NCBI RefSeq assembly: GCF_000151205.2
Contig: NC_016051.1
Location: 1,488,001 to 1,552,000 of the forward strand
Source: Thermococcus sp. AM4
Lineage (GTDB): Archaea > Methanobacteriota_B > Thermococci > Thermococcales > Thermococcaceae
DNA: 64,000 nucleotides
Reading direction: 5' to 3'
Numbering within the stretch: position 1 is the stretch's first letter; the number at the start of each line of letters is the position of its first letter. Below the pieces are notes generated by a model. It did not search any database, was not told the origin of the DNA, and saw nothing but the letters and a program-made list of their open reading frames with translations. Below, one piece after another: positions 49,803 through 60,324 of the stretch. Both the position numbers and the translations under genes were made by a program.

Positions 49803-50261
49803 GTGAGGAAAGCCCTTGCGATTGCTCCGGTGGTGTTCTTTCTCCTGATTTCGGGATTTGTCTCTGCCTACGAGTTTCAGGCCTACGGCTACGTAACAAA
49901 GGTGGTAGATGGAGACACCGTTTGGTTCCACTCATACTACGGTTACAGGGCCGGAGAAACCTTCAAGGTTCGCTTCGCCGACGTAAACGCTCCCGAACTC
50001 TACACGGCGGAAGGTAAGGAGTCTAAGGCTGCCCTTGAGTGGCTCTTCGATGCATATGGACGTCACGTTTACCTCGACGTCGATGACGTTTACGAAACTG
50101 ACCACTACGGCAGGGTCGTCGCGGTCGTTTACCTCCCATTCTGGGATTACGGCTACGCCCTCAACGTCAACGAATGGCTGGTGGAGAGCGGCTGCGCGAG
50201 CGTTTGGAACCATTACAACGAGTTTAACCCCTATTCATGGAGCCTCTGGGTTCCTATTTGA
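49803..50261 (+). CDS. secreted thermonuclease-like (SNase) nuclease
   Basis: This 152-residue protein has a signal peptide (VVFFLLISGFVSA) and a staphylococcal nuclease-type OB fold. Catalytic residues are present in order: KVVDGDTVWF (Asp), KVRFADVNAPELYT (Arg, Asp, Glu) and ETDHYGRVVAVVY (Arg). It should hydrolyse DNA or RNA outside the cell. The GTG at 49803 follows GGTGGT by four bases and is preferred over the GTG at 49794. It is about 115 bases after mtnP. The function may be nutrient scavenging or DNA processing at the surface. Confidence 0.88.
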   Translation: MRKALAIAPVVFFLLISGFVSAYEFQAYGYVTKVVDGDTVWFHSYYGYRAGETFKVRFADVNAPELYTAEGKESKAALEWLFDAYGRHVYLDVDDVYETDHYGRVVAVVYLPFWDYGYALNVNEWLVESGCASVWNHYNEFNPYSWSLWVPI

Positions 50262-50279
50262 GAAAAAAGAAAAGGGGCC

Positions 50280-50894
50280 TTACTTTCGTCTTTTTGCCGC
50301 GAGGATTAGGGGGGTGAGTCCAACGATGAGGGCAGGTCCACAGAGGCCACTTGATGACTTTATCACGCTTGAATCGACTAGCTCCGCCTTAAACGTTATC
50401 TCAACCGATGCTCCCCCGAATTCAAGCTTCCCGTTGGCGGAGAGCTTTTTCAATATTCCAGTCTTAGTATCGTAGTATGCGGTAGCTGTTATGCCCTCCT
50501 CACTGAGGTCCACCTTTCCATCCTTCGGAAGCTGATTCGGATCGGCATAAACGTTGCCTTTTTCAGGGTCTTCGTCCCAGTAGAGGTGGAGAGTGCTTCC
50601 CTTTGTTAGGTCTTCCCAGTCCCCGAAATTGCTTTCCCGTAGTTTATCTATGTCCCCGCTCACATCCACAACTTCAAGGGTAAACCCGTCCTCGTCCACC
50701 TCGGTTACCTTGTACTTTACGTAAATCGTTCCAGAGATCTCGGTCTGTGTATCCTGGGTTTTCCCCTTGACATGAACGTATATCTTGTACTTCATCCAGT
50801 CCCCTTTCTTCAGTGGATGGTCTGCGGCGCTTGCATAGCTTGCACTGACAACAAGAATAGCCACCAAAACTACAAAAATTGCAATCTTTCTCAT
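50280..50894 (-). CDS. CGP-CTERM surface protein
   Basis: This 204-residue secreted protein has a signal peptide (IAIFVVLVAILVVSASYASA), a beta-rich outer part, and the C-terminal sorting signal SSSGLCGPALIVGL followed by a hydrophobic stretch and basic KRRK, the CGP-CTERM of Thermococcaceae. The cysteine there is thought to be lipid-modified or cleaved for anchoring. No catalytic residues are recognisable. ATG 50894 follows a GGGGTG site. It converges with the thermonuclease gene at the 3' side, 18 bases apart. Confidence 0.82.
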   Translation of the reverse strand: MRKIAIFVVLVAILVVSASYASAADHPLKKGDWMKYKIYVHVKGKTQDTQTEISGTIYVKYKVTEVDEDGFTLEVVDVSGDIDKLRESNFGDWEDLTKGSTLHLYWDEDPEKGNVYADPNQLPKDGKVDLSEEGITATAYYDTKTGILKKLSANGKLEFGGASVEITFKAELVDSSVIKSSSGLCGPALIVGLTPLILAAKRRK

Positions 50895-51035
50895 GCGCTA
50901 CACCCCATGGTAACGTATGCAATCTGTTATAATGCTTTCAAGATTTATTAGAATTTCTAAAACTCGCCGGGACATGTTATCGCTAACCTTTTTAACTTCC
51001 AGCGGAAACACACCCCTTTAAAAGGAGGGATCGCC

Positions 51036-52310
51036 ATGAGCGTTCTCATCAGGAACGGTTACGTGGTTTACGGTGAAAACCTTGAAGTTATCAAAGCGGA
51101 CGTTCTAATCGAGGGCAACAGAATAGTTGAGGTAAAGAGGGGAATCAAAGAGAGCGCGGATACGGTAATAGACGCCACCGGAAAGGTAGTTTCTCCCGGC
51201 TTCATTAACCTGCACACCCACTCTCCGATGGGCCTTTTCCGCGGCCTCGCCGACGATCTGCCGCTGATGGAGTGGCTGGAGAAGCACATCTGGCCGAGGG
51301 AAGCCAAACTAACGCGCGACCACATCAAGGTCGGCGCTTACCTTGGAGCGCTCGAGATGATTAAGACCGGCACTACCACTTTCCTCGACATGTACTTTCA
51401 GATGGACGCCGTTGCAGAGGCAACCCTTGAGGCGGGTCTGAGGGGTTACCTCAGCTACGGCATGATAGACCTCGGCGACCCCGATAGGACGGAGAAGGAG
51501 ATTAAAGAAGCCCTCCGCGAGATGAAGGCCATTGAGGGCCTCAACTCCGACAGGGTTCACTTCGTCTTCGGGCCTCACGCCCCATACACCTGCTCCTTAG
51601 CTCTGCTGAAGGAGGTCAGAAAGCTCGCGGACGAGCACGGGAAGCTGATAACTATTCACGTGGCCGAGACGATGGCCGAGCTCGGCAAGATTCAAGAGCG
51701 CTATGGAAAGAGCCCCGTCGTGCTCCTCGAAGACATTGGCTTCTTCGGGAGCGATGTGATAATAGCGCACGGCGTCTGGCTAGACAGCAGAGACATAGCG
51801 ATTCTCGCGAGGAACGGCGTTACAGTGGCTCATAATCCTGCAAGCAACATGAAGCTCGCCAGCGGTGTGATGCCCCTCCAGAGGCTCCTGAACGCTGGAG
51901 TTAACGTCGGCCTCGGAACCGATGGGAGCGCGAGCAACAACAACCTCGACATGGTCGAGGAGATGAAGTTAGCGGCTCTGCTCCACAAGGTCCACAACCT
52001 CGACCCTACGGTTGCAGATGCAAGGACGGTTTTCAGGATGGCAACACAGAACGGCGCTAAAGCTCTGCGCCTCAATGCGGGCGTCATAAAGCCCGGCTAC
52101 CTCGCGGATATAGTCATCTTCGACTTCAACCGGCCCCACCTGAGGCCGATAAACGACGTTGTGAGCCACATCGTTTACTCCGCCAACGGCAACGACGTGG
52201 AGACGACGATAGTTGATGGCAGGATTTTAATGCTCGATCGCGAGGTTTTGACGCTCGACGAAGAAAAGATATTCCAGAGGGTGGAGGAGGCCGTTGAGAG
52301 CCTCTCCTGA
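51036..52310 (+). CDS. mtaD: 5'-methylthioadenosine/S-adenosylhomocysteine deaminase (amidohydrolase)
   Basis: This 424-residue amidohydrolase-fold enzyme has zinc ligands in INLHTHSPMG (HxH, about residues 65-67), HVAETMAE (His near 211), AHGVW (His near 240) and GLGTDGSASNN (Asp near 300). The sequence fits the MTA/SAH deaminase group, which makes methylthioinosine or S-inosylhomocysteine from the adenosyl compounds. ATG 51036 follows GGAGGGATCGCC. With mtnP nearby it supports two routes for removing methylthioadenosine. Confidence 0.9.
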   Translation: MSVLIRNGYVVYGENLEVIKADVLIEGNRIVEVKRGIKESADTVIDATGKVVSPGFINLHTHSPMGLFRGLADDLPLMEWLEKHIWPREAKLTRDHIKVGAYLGALEMIKTGTTTFLDMYFQMDAVAEATLEAGLRGYLSYGMIDLGDPDRTEKEIKEALREMKAIEGLNSDRVHFVFGPHAPYTCSLALLKEVRKLADEHGKLITIHVAETMAELGKIQERYGKSPVVLLEDIGFFGSDVIIAHGVWLDSRDIAILARNGVTVAHNPASNMKLASGVMPLQRLLNAGVNVGLGTDGSASNNNLDMVEEMKLAALLHKVHNLDPTVADARTVFRMATQNGAKALRLNAGVIKPGYLADIVIFDFNRPHLRPINDVVSHIVYSANGNDVETTIVDGRILMLDREVLTLDEEKIFQRVEEAVESLS

Positions 52311-52312
52311 CT

Positions 52313-52600
52313 TTATCCTCCGAAGTACTCCTCCACGAGCTCCTTCGCGGAGGGCTTGTAAAGTTCCAGAACTTCGATGTCCTCGATGACGTTTCCCTCG
52401 CGGAGTTTGAGCTTTACCTTCCCGCCGTAGACCTGAAGATCGTCCAGCATTCCGTAGATTGCATCCTCTGCCTCCAGGGGGGTTTTAAATTTCATTATGT
52501 ACTCCTCGCCGTCCGGAAGGATGAGCTTGATCCAGTACTCGTTCTTCCTCTTAAAGGGCCTCGTCACCTTGGGCTTGAAGTTCTCAACGATTATTTCCAC
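52313..52600 (-). CDS. conserved hypothetical protein (95 residues)
   Basis: This small cytoplasmic protein begins EIIVENFKPKVTRPFKRKNEY, has a beta-rich middle (IKLILPDGEEYIMKFKTPLEA) and an acidic C-terminal helix ending EYFGG. I do not recognise a named domain. The GTG start at 52600 follows GGAGGTGATCGC. It lies three bases after the end of the convergent mtaD gene. Confidence 0.72.
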   Translation of the reverse strand: MEIIVENFKPKVTRPFKRKNEYWIKLILPDGEEYIMKFKTPLEAEDAIYGMLDDLQVYGGKVKLKLREGNVIEDIEVLELYKPSAKELVEEYFGG

Positions 52601-52658
52601 GCGATCACCTCCGCGCTCGATGACCTTGAGGTTCTCTAACCTTTAGCCCTTTGAATTT

Positions 52659-53546
52659 TTAAGGGTTCCCATCGAACGGAAGGTTCAGATTGAGCTCCCT
52701 GCTCTTCTCCACTATCCTCTCGAGCGGCACGACCGCGCTCCTGGCTCCAACCTTCTGAACGGTCAGGTAAGCCAGCAGCATGCCCAGCTTTGCGGAATCC
52801 TCAAGCGACCACCCCTTCAACGCTCCGAAGATGACGCCGGCAGCGAAGGAATCCCCTGCGCCGGTTGAGTCCACTACCTTCGCGCTCAGCCCCCTGATCT
52901 CCCTTACCCTTCCTTTCCGGTCCCTCACGAGGGCCCCGCCGCCGTTCAGCGTTATTATGAGGTTCTTGGCCTTTGACAGGCCCGGATCGAGCGAGCCGAA
53001 CTTCCTCCGGTACTCGTCCTCGTTCATGAGGAGGTAGTCTATCTTCTCTTCCACGTCCTCGGGGAGAGGGGCTTCTCCAATGTCCACGGAGACAGTTATC
53101 CCGTTCTCACTTGCGAACTCAACCGCTTCTCTGATTATCCTGGGGGGATTGGACGAAAGGTGGACGTGCCTTGCCCTCTTCATGTAGTCGAAGTCCAGCT
53201 CCCTTTTTTCGTTTGCCCCGAGGTACTTCACGATCCTCTTATCCTCCCCGTGAATTATCGCCACCGCTATGCCCGAGGGAACGTCCACCACCTTTATTCC
53301 GCCGGTGTCTACTCCTATTCTCCTGAAGTACTCGATGTGGGCCCTGCCAACGTCATCGTCTCCAACAGCCCCTATGAAGCCCGTTTTCAGCCCCATGTGG
53401 GCGAGCCACGTTATGGTGTTTCCTGCAGCGCCTCCCAGTCCGAAAACGGCTTCCTTCGCCGGGATCTTCTCATGGAACTCCGGAAAGCGGTCCACGAGCA
53501 TTATTATGTCGTAGTTGAGGTTCCCTATTCCGATCACGTCGAACAT
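52659..53546 (-). CDS. PfkB/ribokinase family carbohydrate or nucleoside kinase
   Basis: This 295-residue enzyme has the family marks: [17 protein letters not shown] near the start, the [15 protein letters not shown] glycine loop and the C-terminal [16 protein letters not shown] motif with the catalytic aspartate and anion hole. Substrate residues are not decisive; Thermococcales relatives phosphorylate sugars or nucleosides with ATP or ADP. ATG 53546 follows GGGGGTGAGAGA. Its promoter region is back to back with that of the ATP synthase operon. Confidence 0.9.
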   Translation of the reverse strand: MFDVIGIGNLNYDIIMLVDRFPEFHEKIPAKEAVFGLGGAAGNTITWLAHMGLKTGFIGAVGDDDVGRAHIEYFRRIGVDTGGIKVVDVPSGIAVAIIHGEDKRIVKYLGANEKRELDFDYMKRARHVHLSSNPPRIIREAVEFASENGITVSVDIGEAPLPEDVEEKIDYLLMNEDEYRRKFGSLDPGLSKAKNLIITLNGGGALVRDRKGRVREIRGLSAKVVDSTGAGDSFAAGVIFGALKGWSLEDSAKLGMLLAYLTVQKVGARSAVVPLERIVEKSRELNLNLPFDGNP

Positions 53547-53615
53547 TCTCTCACCCCCTTTGATCTTCGTCCTTTGTCCTTTTCTGGTTTTGGGTTTCGA
53601 GGCTTCCCCACCACA

Positions 53616-53627
53616 AATTATTTAAGG
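53616..53627 (+). promoter_or_regulatory. TATA box of the ATP synthase operon
   Basis: AATTATTTAAGG lies about 62 bases before the first ATP synthase ATG, leaving a leader of roughly 35 bases with GGGGGG near the start. Confidence 0.6.
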
Positions 53628-53688
53628 TGAATTAGGTTAGCCAAAGCCGGAAGCTGGAACCTGTTTTCAATTTCATGGGGGGCCAATC

Positions 53689-54000
53689 ATGGAGGACGTC
53701 ATCAAGCGCATTGTTGATGCTGAAAAAGAAGCAGAGGCGAGAATTGAAGCGGCAAAGGCGGAGGCAAAGAAAATCGTTGAAAAGGCAAGGGAAGAGGCGA
53801 AGCTCATTGAAGAGGAAATCATCGAGAAGGCGAAGGCCGAGGGGGAGGAACTCGTTGAAAAGGCCAGGAAAGAAGGCGAGAATGAGGCAAAGAAGATCAT
53901 CGAGGCCGGGGAAAAAGAGATCGAGGAGATGAAGGTTAAAGCCACCCAGAACTTCGAAAAGGCCGTTTCTGCCGCAGTACAACTCGTGAGAGGGAGTTGA
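53689..54000 (+). CDS. atpH: A-type ATP synthase subunit H (peripheral stalk)
   Basis: This 103-residue protein is almost entirely a charged coiled coil (EAEARIEAAKAEAKKIVEKA and similar repeats). It pairs with subunit E to form the outer stalks linking the catalytic head to subunit I. It is the first gene of the nine-gene operon (H-I-K-E-C-F-A-B-D). ATG 53689 follows a GGGGGG ribosome site. Its TGA overlaps by a few bases an upstream possible start of the I subunit. Confidence 0.92.
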   Translation: MEDVIKRIVDAEKEAEARIEAAKAEAKKIVEKAREEAKLIEEEIIEKAKAEGEELVEKARKEGENEAKKIIEAGEKEIEEMKVKATQNFEKAVSAAVQLVRGS

Positions 54001-54002
54001 GC

Positions 54003-56003
54003 ATGTTCCGGCCGGCTGAAATGCTCAAGGTTGAGCTGATAACCCTCGAGAGGTACAGGGATAAGCTACTCACGTACCTCCACGAGGCAGGGGTTGTGGA
54101 GATCAGGGAAGTCGACGTCAAGATCGCCCAGAGGGACGCTCCCAACGAGTTCTACCGCAAGGCTGCATCCTACGCGATCACGATATCGAGAATGGCCGAC
54201 TTTCTGAGGGCCCATCTGCCGGCCAAGGGGGGTGGCATTAAGGAGTTCATCTTTCCAAGGGAGCCGGAGAAGAAGGAGTACCACTACCGCGGCATAGAGA
54301 GGCTCATAAAGGACACGGAGAAGTTTCTTGCTGAAGTTGAACCCCTCGTCAAGGCCGTTGAGGGCAGGATAAGCTCAATAAACACGGAAATTGAGAGGAT
54401 CAAGGCCGACATAGAGATCCTTGAAATGCTCTCCTCTTTCAACATCGACGTCTCCTACCTCAGGCACAGCGGAACCGTCACCGTTCTCGTTGGAACCGTT
54501 GACCGGGCCAAGTTCCCTGCCCTCATGGAGGAGCTCTCCTCCGCGCTCGAGGGAAGGGTTGCCGTTGTTCACAGGGACCTCAAGGACACCGTTGTAATGG
54601 CCCTGGCCTTCCTGACGAAGGACTACGATAAAGCCAACCCGGTTCTCGCGAAGCACTCCTTCGAGAGGCTTGAGATCCCCAAGGGCGAGGGAACTCCCTC
54701 CGAACTCCTCAAGGAGTACCGCAGGATGCTCTCCAAGAAGCTCGACGAGCTGGAGGAGGCGCGCAGGGAGGCCAGCGAGATAGCTGAGAAGTACTACCGT
54801 GACGTTCTGTTCTACCTCGAACTCGTTGAGAACGAGCGCAACAAGGCCAATGCCCTCAGCATGCTCGCCAGAACCAACATGACCTTCGCCCTGACCGGCT
54901 GGGTTCCGGAGGAAGAGGCGAAGAAGGTTGAGGAGGGCGTCAGGGAGGTAACGAACGGGGTCGTCTACGTCTCCTTCAAGAAGCCGGAGAAGGAGGAGCT
55001 GGAGGAGATCCCGATCAAGCTCAAGAATCCAAGCTGGGCGAGACCCTTCGAGATGCTCACCGAGATGTACGGCGTTCCGAGGTACGACGAGATAGACCCG
55101 ACGCCGATAATAGCCTTCACGTACTCGTTCTTCTTCGGCTTCATGCTCACCGACTTCATGTACGGTCTCATCGTCGGCATCGTGGCTGCGCTGCTCGTCA
55201 AGGGACACAGGAAGTTCAACGACGGAACCTACAAGTTTGCCTATACCCTGCTGATAAGCTCGTTCTTCACGATGCTCATGGGAATCCTGTTCGGCAGCTA
55301 CTTCGGCAACGCCGGCGACGTGGTCCTCCAGCACCTCACGGGCAACCCTAAGGCCCAGTTCTGGAGAATAGCAGACCCGCTCAAGCAGCCGATGTTCGTC
55401 TTGATGCTAGCGCTGGCGATAGGCCTTGCTCACCTCTTCACGGGCTACACCATAGGCTTCATAGTCAAGTGGAAGAACGGCGACAGGAAGGGTGCTCTGC
55501 TGGAACAGCTTCCCTGGATGCTCATAATACTCGCCATAGTCCTCTTTGCGGCAACTGGCAGCGCGGTTCTGGCTAAACCTCTCTTCGGAATCGGCATAGT
55601 CCTCTTTGCGATAGGCGAGATAGTGGCCAACGGCGGACTGGCGGCGCTGATGATAATCTCGGACTTCTTCGGCTTCGTGGGAACGTGGCTCAGCTACGCC
55701 CGTTTGATGGCCCTGGCACTGGCAACCGGCGGAATAGCGATGGTCATCAACGTTTTGGCAAGAATGGTCTGGGGGATCAAGATAAGCGTCGTCCCGCTTG
55801 GAATAATCGTGGGGCTCATAATATTCATCGGGGGCCAGTTGTTCTCGACCGCCATAAACGCCCTCGGTGCCTTCGTTCACTCTCTCCGTCTTCAGTACGT
55901 TGAATTTTTCGGGACGTTTTATTCCGGTGATGGAAAGCCCTTCGAGCCCTTCAGGGCAAGGAGGGTATTTTCAAAGCTTAAGCTCGAAAGTGGAAGCGAA
56001 TGA
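54003..56003 (+). CDS. atpI: A-type ATP synthase subunit I (membrane stator)
   Basis: This 666-residue protein has an N-terminal cytoplasmic part of about 340 residues with coiled coils, then about eight membrane helices. The C-terminal membrane half carries GFVGTWLSYARLMALALATGG, which holds the arginine needed for ion passage beside the proteolipid ring. It anchors the peripheral stalks. ATG 54003 follows GAGGGAG, two bases after the stop of subunit H; the alternative TTG at 53997 lies before it. Confidence 0.95.
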   Translation: MFRPAEMLKVELITLERYRDKLLTYLHEAGVVEIREVDVKIAQRDAPNEFYRKAASYAITISRMADFLRAHLPAKGGGIKEFIFPREPEKKEYHYRGIERLIKDTEKFLAEVEPLVKAVEGRISSINTEIERIKADIEILEMLSSFNIDVSYLRHSGTVTVLVGTVDRAKFPALMEELSSALEGRVAVVHRDLKDTVVMALAFLTKDYDKANPVLAKHSFERLEIPKGEGTPSELLKEYRRMLSKKLDELEEARREASEIAEKYYRDVLFYLELVENERNKANALSMLARTNMTFALTGWVPEEEAKKVEEGVREVTNGVVYVSFKKPEKEELEEIPIKLKNPSWARPFEMLTEMYGVPRYDEIDPTPIIAFTYSFFFGFMLTDFMYGLIVGIVAALLVKGHRKFNDGTYKFAYTLLISSFFTMLMGILFGSYFGNAGDVVLQHLTGNPKAQFWRIADPLKQPMFVLMLALAIGLAHLFTGYTIGFIVKWKNGDRKGALLEQLPWMLIILAIVLFAATGSAVLAKPLFGIGIVLFAIGEIVANGGLAALMIISDFFGFVGTWLSYARLMALALATGGIAMVINVLARMVWGIKISVVPLGIIVGLIIFIGGQLFSTAINALGAFVHSLRLQYVEFFGTFYSGDGKPFEPFRARRVFSKLKLESGSE

Positions 56004-56015
56004 GGAGGTGTTTGA

Positions 56016-56510
<495 letters not shown>

Positions 56511-56550
56511 ACCCCTACTTTTTCCTTTACAGCTCAATGGAGGATTGAGA

Positions 56551-57144
56551 ATGGAGGGTGCAGAACTCATCATCCAGGAGATCCACAGGGAGGCGGAGCA
56601 GAAGATTCAGTACATACTCAGTGAGGCACAGCGCGAGGCGGAGAAGCTCAAGGAGGAAGCTAGGAAGAGGGCCCAGGCCCAGGCCGAGTGGATACTCAGG
56701 AAGGCAAAAACGCAGGCCGATATCGAGAAGCAGAGGATAATAGCGAACGCCAAGCTCGAGGTCAGGAGGAAAAAGCTCGCCGTTCAGGAAGAGCTCATAG
56801 GCGAGGTTCTTTCGGCGATGAGGGAGAAGCTGGCGGCCCTTCCGGACGACGAGTACTTTGAGACCCTCGTCAGCCTTACCAAAGAGGCCGTTGAAGAGCT
56901 CGGAACCGAGAAGATAGTCCTCCGCTCGAACGAGAGGACGCTCAGGCTCATCGAGTCCAGAATTGAGGAGTTCTCCGGCAGGGTGGGCGTTGAGGTTTCC
57001 CTGGGCGAGCCCATCGAGTGCATCGGTGGGGTCCTCGTTGAGAGCCCGGACGGCAGCGTTAGGGTGGACAACACCTTTGACGCGAGGATAGAGAGGCTTG
57101 AGAGCGAGCTTAGGGCTACCGTTGCCAAGGCCCTCTTCGGGTGA
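56551..57144 (+). CDS. atpE: A-type ATP synthase subunit E (peripheral stalk)
   Basis: This 197-residue protein has an N-terminal long coiled-coil helix (about residues 10-95) and a C-terminal globular head (ECIGGVLVESPDGSVRVDNTFDARI) that attaches to the A/B head. It pairs with subunit H. The ATG at 56551 was chosen because GGAGGA lies six bases upstream; the frame open from 56494 runs into the end of the K gene. Confidence 0.93.
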   Translation: MEGAELIIQEIHREAEQKIQYILSEAQREAEKLKEEARKRAQAQAEWILRKAKTQADIEKQRIIANAKLEVRRKKLAVQEELIGEVLSAMREKLAALPDDEYFETLVSLTKEAVEELGTEKIVLRSNERTLRLIESRIEEFSGRVGVEVSLGEPIECIGGVLVESPDGSVRVDNTFDARIERLESELRATVAKALFG

Positions 57145-57149
57145 GGACC

Positions 57150-58250
57150 ATGGGAGCCGAGACAGTAACGGCCATCCTCGACACGACCCTGGGCGTGGTC
57201 TTCACTTGGCTTGGCTGGAAAACGGCGAAGATAATCAGGAAGTACACCCCCTACTCCTACCCCAACGCGAGGATCAACGCCATGGAGGCCAAGCTGCTAA
57301 CGGGACAGAGGTTCAACGAATTGGCGGAGAGCAGGACGCTCCAGAACTTCATCGTGAACCTTGAGGACACGGACTACAAGGCTCACCTTTCGGCAGTCGA
57401 AGAGGATCCCGTTGAAATCGAGAGGGCCTTCGAGAGGGCGCTCGCCTCGACGTACCTCCTGATGGAGGAGATCCTTCCGAAGAGGGTCAGTGGCTTCTTC
57501 AGGCTCCTCCTCGAGGAGTGGGACGTCAGGAACATAGCGAGCGTTGTCAAGGCAAAGGTCAGGGGAGAGCCGGCCGTCAACTACGTTGTCGAGATAGGAA
57601 CGATGGTGCCGAAGATCAAGGCGATGGCAGAGGCCAAGACCATGGAGGAGATCCTCGTCATCCTCGAGGGAACGCCCTACGAAGAGCACTATCAGAGGCT
57701 TCTCCTCGGCGAAATAGACGTCGATCAGTTCGAAACCGAGCTCTACAAGGTCTACTACGCTCGACTCCTCGAGTACGCGGCCTCCAGAAAGGAGGAAGAG
57801 CGGTTGATCCTTGAGGAGTTCGTCAGGACGAAGATAGACATCAGGAACATCGTGACGCTGCTCAGGGCAAAGCGCGCCGGACTCCCGGGGGAGGCCATAA
57901 GGAGGCACATGATCCCCGGCGGCAGCGTGAAGCTCGACACCGCTCTGAACGTCGATGACCTCAGCATGGCCCTGGCGGAGCTCGATTCGACCAAGTACGG
58001 CAGGGTTCTCAGGGACGAGAGGGAGAGGATAGAGAACGACCTAACCGTCGTCGAGTCAGTGCTGTGGAACCACCTGCTGAAGCGCATGGAGGAGCTCACG
58101 AGGTTCTACCCCCTCAGCGTCGCAACTCCCCTTAGCTACGTCCTGAAGAAGGAGAGGGAGATAAAGAAGCTCAAGGCCATGGCCAAGCTGATAGCCGATG
58201 GCTTTAAACCCGAGAAGATCAAGGAAATAATCGGGGAGGAGTTGGCATGA
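57150..58250 (+). CDS. atpC: A-type ATP synthase subunit C (central stalk-ring coupler)
   Basis: This 366-residue all-helical, funnel-shaped protein sits on the proteolipid ring and links it to the rotor axle. Three homologous helical domains are visible, with repeated patterns such as [19 protein letters not shown] and [23 protein letters not shown] 57150 follows GGGTGAGGACC, five bases after subunit E ends. The stop overlaps the start of subunit F (ATGA). Confidence 0.95.
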   Translation: MGAETVTAILDTTLGVVFTWLGWKTAKIIRKYTPYSYPNARINAMEAKLLTGQRFNELAESRTLQNFIVNLEDTDYKAHLSAVEEDPVEIERAFERALASTYLLMEEILPKRVSGFFRLLLEEWDVRNIASVVKAKVRGEPAVNYVVEIGTMVPKIKAMAEAKTMEEILVILEGTPYEEHYQRLLLGEIDVDQFETELYKVYYARLLEYAASRKEEERLILEEFVRTKIDIRNIVTLLRAKRAGLPGEAIRRHMIPGGSVKLDTALNVDDLSMALAELDSTKYGRVLRDERERIENDLTVVESVLWNHLLKRMEELTRFYPLSVATPLSYVLKKEREIKKLKAMAKLIADGFKPEKIKEIIGEELA

Positions 58251-58555
58251 AGATCGCGGTCATTGGAGACCCGGACACGGCCCTGGGCTTCAAGCTCGCC
58301 GGGGCCCACGAGGTTTATTCCTTCGGCTCCAGTCCCCTTGAGGTGGAGAGGGCCAACAACAAGCTGAGGGAGCTCGTTGAGAGGGACGATATTGGCATAG
58401 TGCTCATCACCGAGACCCTCGCCCAGAGGGTTGAGGTTCCAGAGGTGGAGTTTCCGATCATCCTTCAGATCCCGGACAAATCCGGTTCGAGGTTTGGAGA
58501 GGCCCAGCTCAGGGAGATAGTTAGAAGGGCCATAGGTGTTGAGCTCAAGAGGTGA
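58247..58555 (+). CDS. atpF: A-type ATP synthase subunit F (rotor)
   Basis: This 102-residue alpha/beta protein begins [18 protein letters not shown], typical for subunit F, and has the strand [14 protein letters not shown]. It binds the D subunit axle and may regulate rotation. ATG overlaps the stop of subunit C by four bases. Confidence 0.95.
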   Translation: MKIAVIGDPDTALGFKLAGAHEVYSFGSSPLEVERANNKLRELVERDDIGIVLITETLAQRVEVPEVEFPIILQIPDKSGSRFGEAQLREIVRRAIGVELKR

Positions 58556-58561
58556 AGGGAA

Positions 58562-60319
58562 ATGGGAAGAATAGTTAGGGTTACGGGACCCCTCGTCGTT
58601 GCGGACGGCATGGAAGGAAGCAAGATGTACGAGGTCGTTCGCGTCGGTGAGATGGGTCTCATCGGAGAAATCATCCGCCTTGAGGGCGACAAGGCAGTCA
58701 TTCAGGTTTACGAAGAGACGGCAGGCATAAAGCCCGGTGAGCCGGTCGAGGGAACCGGTTCGTCGCTCAGCGTCGAGCTCGGTCCTGGATTACTCACCTC
58801 GATGTACGACGGAATTCAGAGGCCGCTTGAAAAGCTCCGCGAGCTCAGCGGCGACTTCATAGCGAGGGGTTTGACGGCCCCGGCCCTGCCGAGGGACAAG
58901 AAGTGGCACTTCACGCCAACCGTCAAGGTCGGCGACAAGGTCACCGGTGGAGACATCCTCGGTGTCGTTCCTGAAACCAGCATCATCGAGCACAAGATCC
59001 TTGTTCCGCCCTGGGTCGAGGGTGAGATAGTCGAAATAGCCGAGGAAGGCGACTACACCGTTGAGGAAGTTATCGCCAAGGTCAAGAAGCCCGACGGGAG
59101 CATAGAGGAGCTCAAGATGTACCACAAGTGGCCGGTCCGTGTCAAGAGGCCCTACAAGAACAAGCTCCCGCCCGAGGTCCCGCTCATCACCGGACAGAGA
59201 ACTATCGATACTTTCTTCTCGATAGCCAAGGGTGGAACTGCAGCAATTCCGGGTCCTTTCGGTTCAGGAAAGACCGTCACCCAGCACCAGCTGGCGAAGT
59301 GGAGTGACGCGCAGGTCGTCGTCTACATCGGTTGCGGTGAGCGCGGAAACGAGATGACCGACGTCCTTGAGGAGTTCCCCAAGCTCAAGGACCCGAAGAC
59401 CGGAAAACCGCTCATGGAGAGAACGGTTTTGATAGCCAACACCTCCAACATGCCCGTCGCGGCTCGTGAGGCTTCTATCTACACTGGAATCACTATCGCC
59501 GAGTACTTCCGCGACCAGGGCTACGACGTCGCTCTGATGGCCGATTCAACGAGCAGGTGGGCCGAAGCGCTCCGTGAGATTTCAGGCCGTCTCGAGGAGA
59601 TGCCCGGTGAGGAAGGTTATCCGGCATATCTCGCCAGTAAGATTGCGGAGTTCTATGAGAGGGCTGGAAGGGTTATCACGCTCGGTCAGGAGCCGAGGGT
59701 CGGTAGCGTTTCCGTCATCGGTGCCGTTTCACCGCCGGGTGGAGACTTCAGCGAGCCAGTTGTGCAGAACACCCTGCGTGTCGTCAAGGTCTTCTGGGCC
59801 CTTGATGCCGACCTCGCGAGGAGGAGGCACTTCCCGGCAATCAACTGGCTGAGGAGCTACTCGCTCTACCTCGACGCCATCCAGGACTGGTGGCACAAGA
59901 ACGTTGATCCCGAGTGGAGGAAGATGCGCGACACAGCTATGGCCCTCCTCCAGAAGGAGGCTGAACTCCAGGAGATCGTCAGAATAGTCGGTCCTGACGC
60001 GTTACCCGACAGGGAGAAGGCGATACTCATCGTCACGAGGATGCTCCGTGAGGACTACCTCCAGCAGGACGCCTTCGACGAGGTCGACACCTACTGCCCG
60101 CCGAAGAAGCAGGTCACCATGATGCGCGTTATCCTCAACTTCTACAACAAGACCATGGAGGCCGTGAGCAGGGGCGTTCCGGTTGACGAGATAGCCAAGC
60201 TCCCTGTCAGGGAGAAGATCGGCCGTATGAAGTTCGAGCCCGATATCGAGAAGATTAAAGCCCTCATCGATGAGACGAACAAGCAGTTTGAAGAGCTCTT
60301 CAAGAAGTACGGGGCGTGA
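58562..60319 (+). CDS. atpA: A-type ATP synthase catalytic subunit A
   Basis: This 585-residue catalytic subunit has the P-loop [17 protein letters not shown] near residues 233-249, the inserted non-homologous region (about residues 115-185), the glutamate of [16 protein letters not shown] and the [19 protein letters not shown] signature. Unlike some relatives it carries no intein. It binds and converts ATP in alternation with subunit B. ATG 58562 lies six bases after subunit F ends. Confidence 0.97.
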   Translation: MGRIVRVTGPLVVADGMEGSKMYEVVRVGEMGLIGEIIRLEGDKAVIQVYEETAGIKPGEPVEGTGSSLSVELGPGLLTSMYDGIQRPLEKLRELSGDFIARGLTAPALPRDKKWHFTPTVKVGDKVTGGDILGVVPETSIIEHKILVPPWVEGEIVEIAEEGDYTVEEVIAKVKKPDGSIEELKMYHKWPVRVKRPYKNKLPPEVPLITGQRTIDTFFSIAKGGTAAIPGPFGSGKTVTQHQLAKWSDAQVVVYIGCGERGNEMTDVLEEFPKLKDPKTGKPLMERTVLIANTSNMPVAAREASIYTGITIAEYFRDQGYDVALMADSTSRWAEALREISGRLEEMPGEEGYPAYLASKIAEFYERAGRVITLGQEPRVGSVSVIGAVSPPGGDFSEPVVQNTLRVVKVFWALDADLARRRHFPAINWLRSYSLYLDAIQDWWHKNVDPEWRKMRDTAMALLQKEAELQEIVRIVGPDALPDREKAILIVTRMLREDYLQQDAFDEVDTYCPPKKQVTMMRVILNFYNKTMEAVSRGVPVDEIAKLPVREKIGRMKFEPDIEKIKALIDETNKQFEELFKKYGA

Positions 60320-60324
60320 TGATC

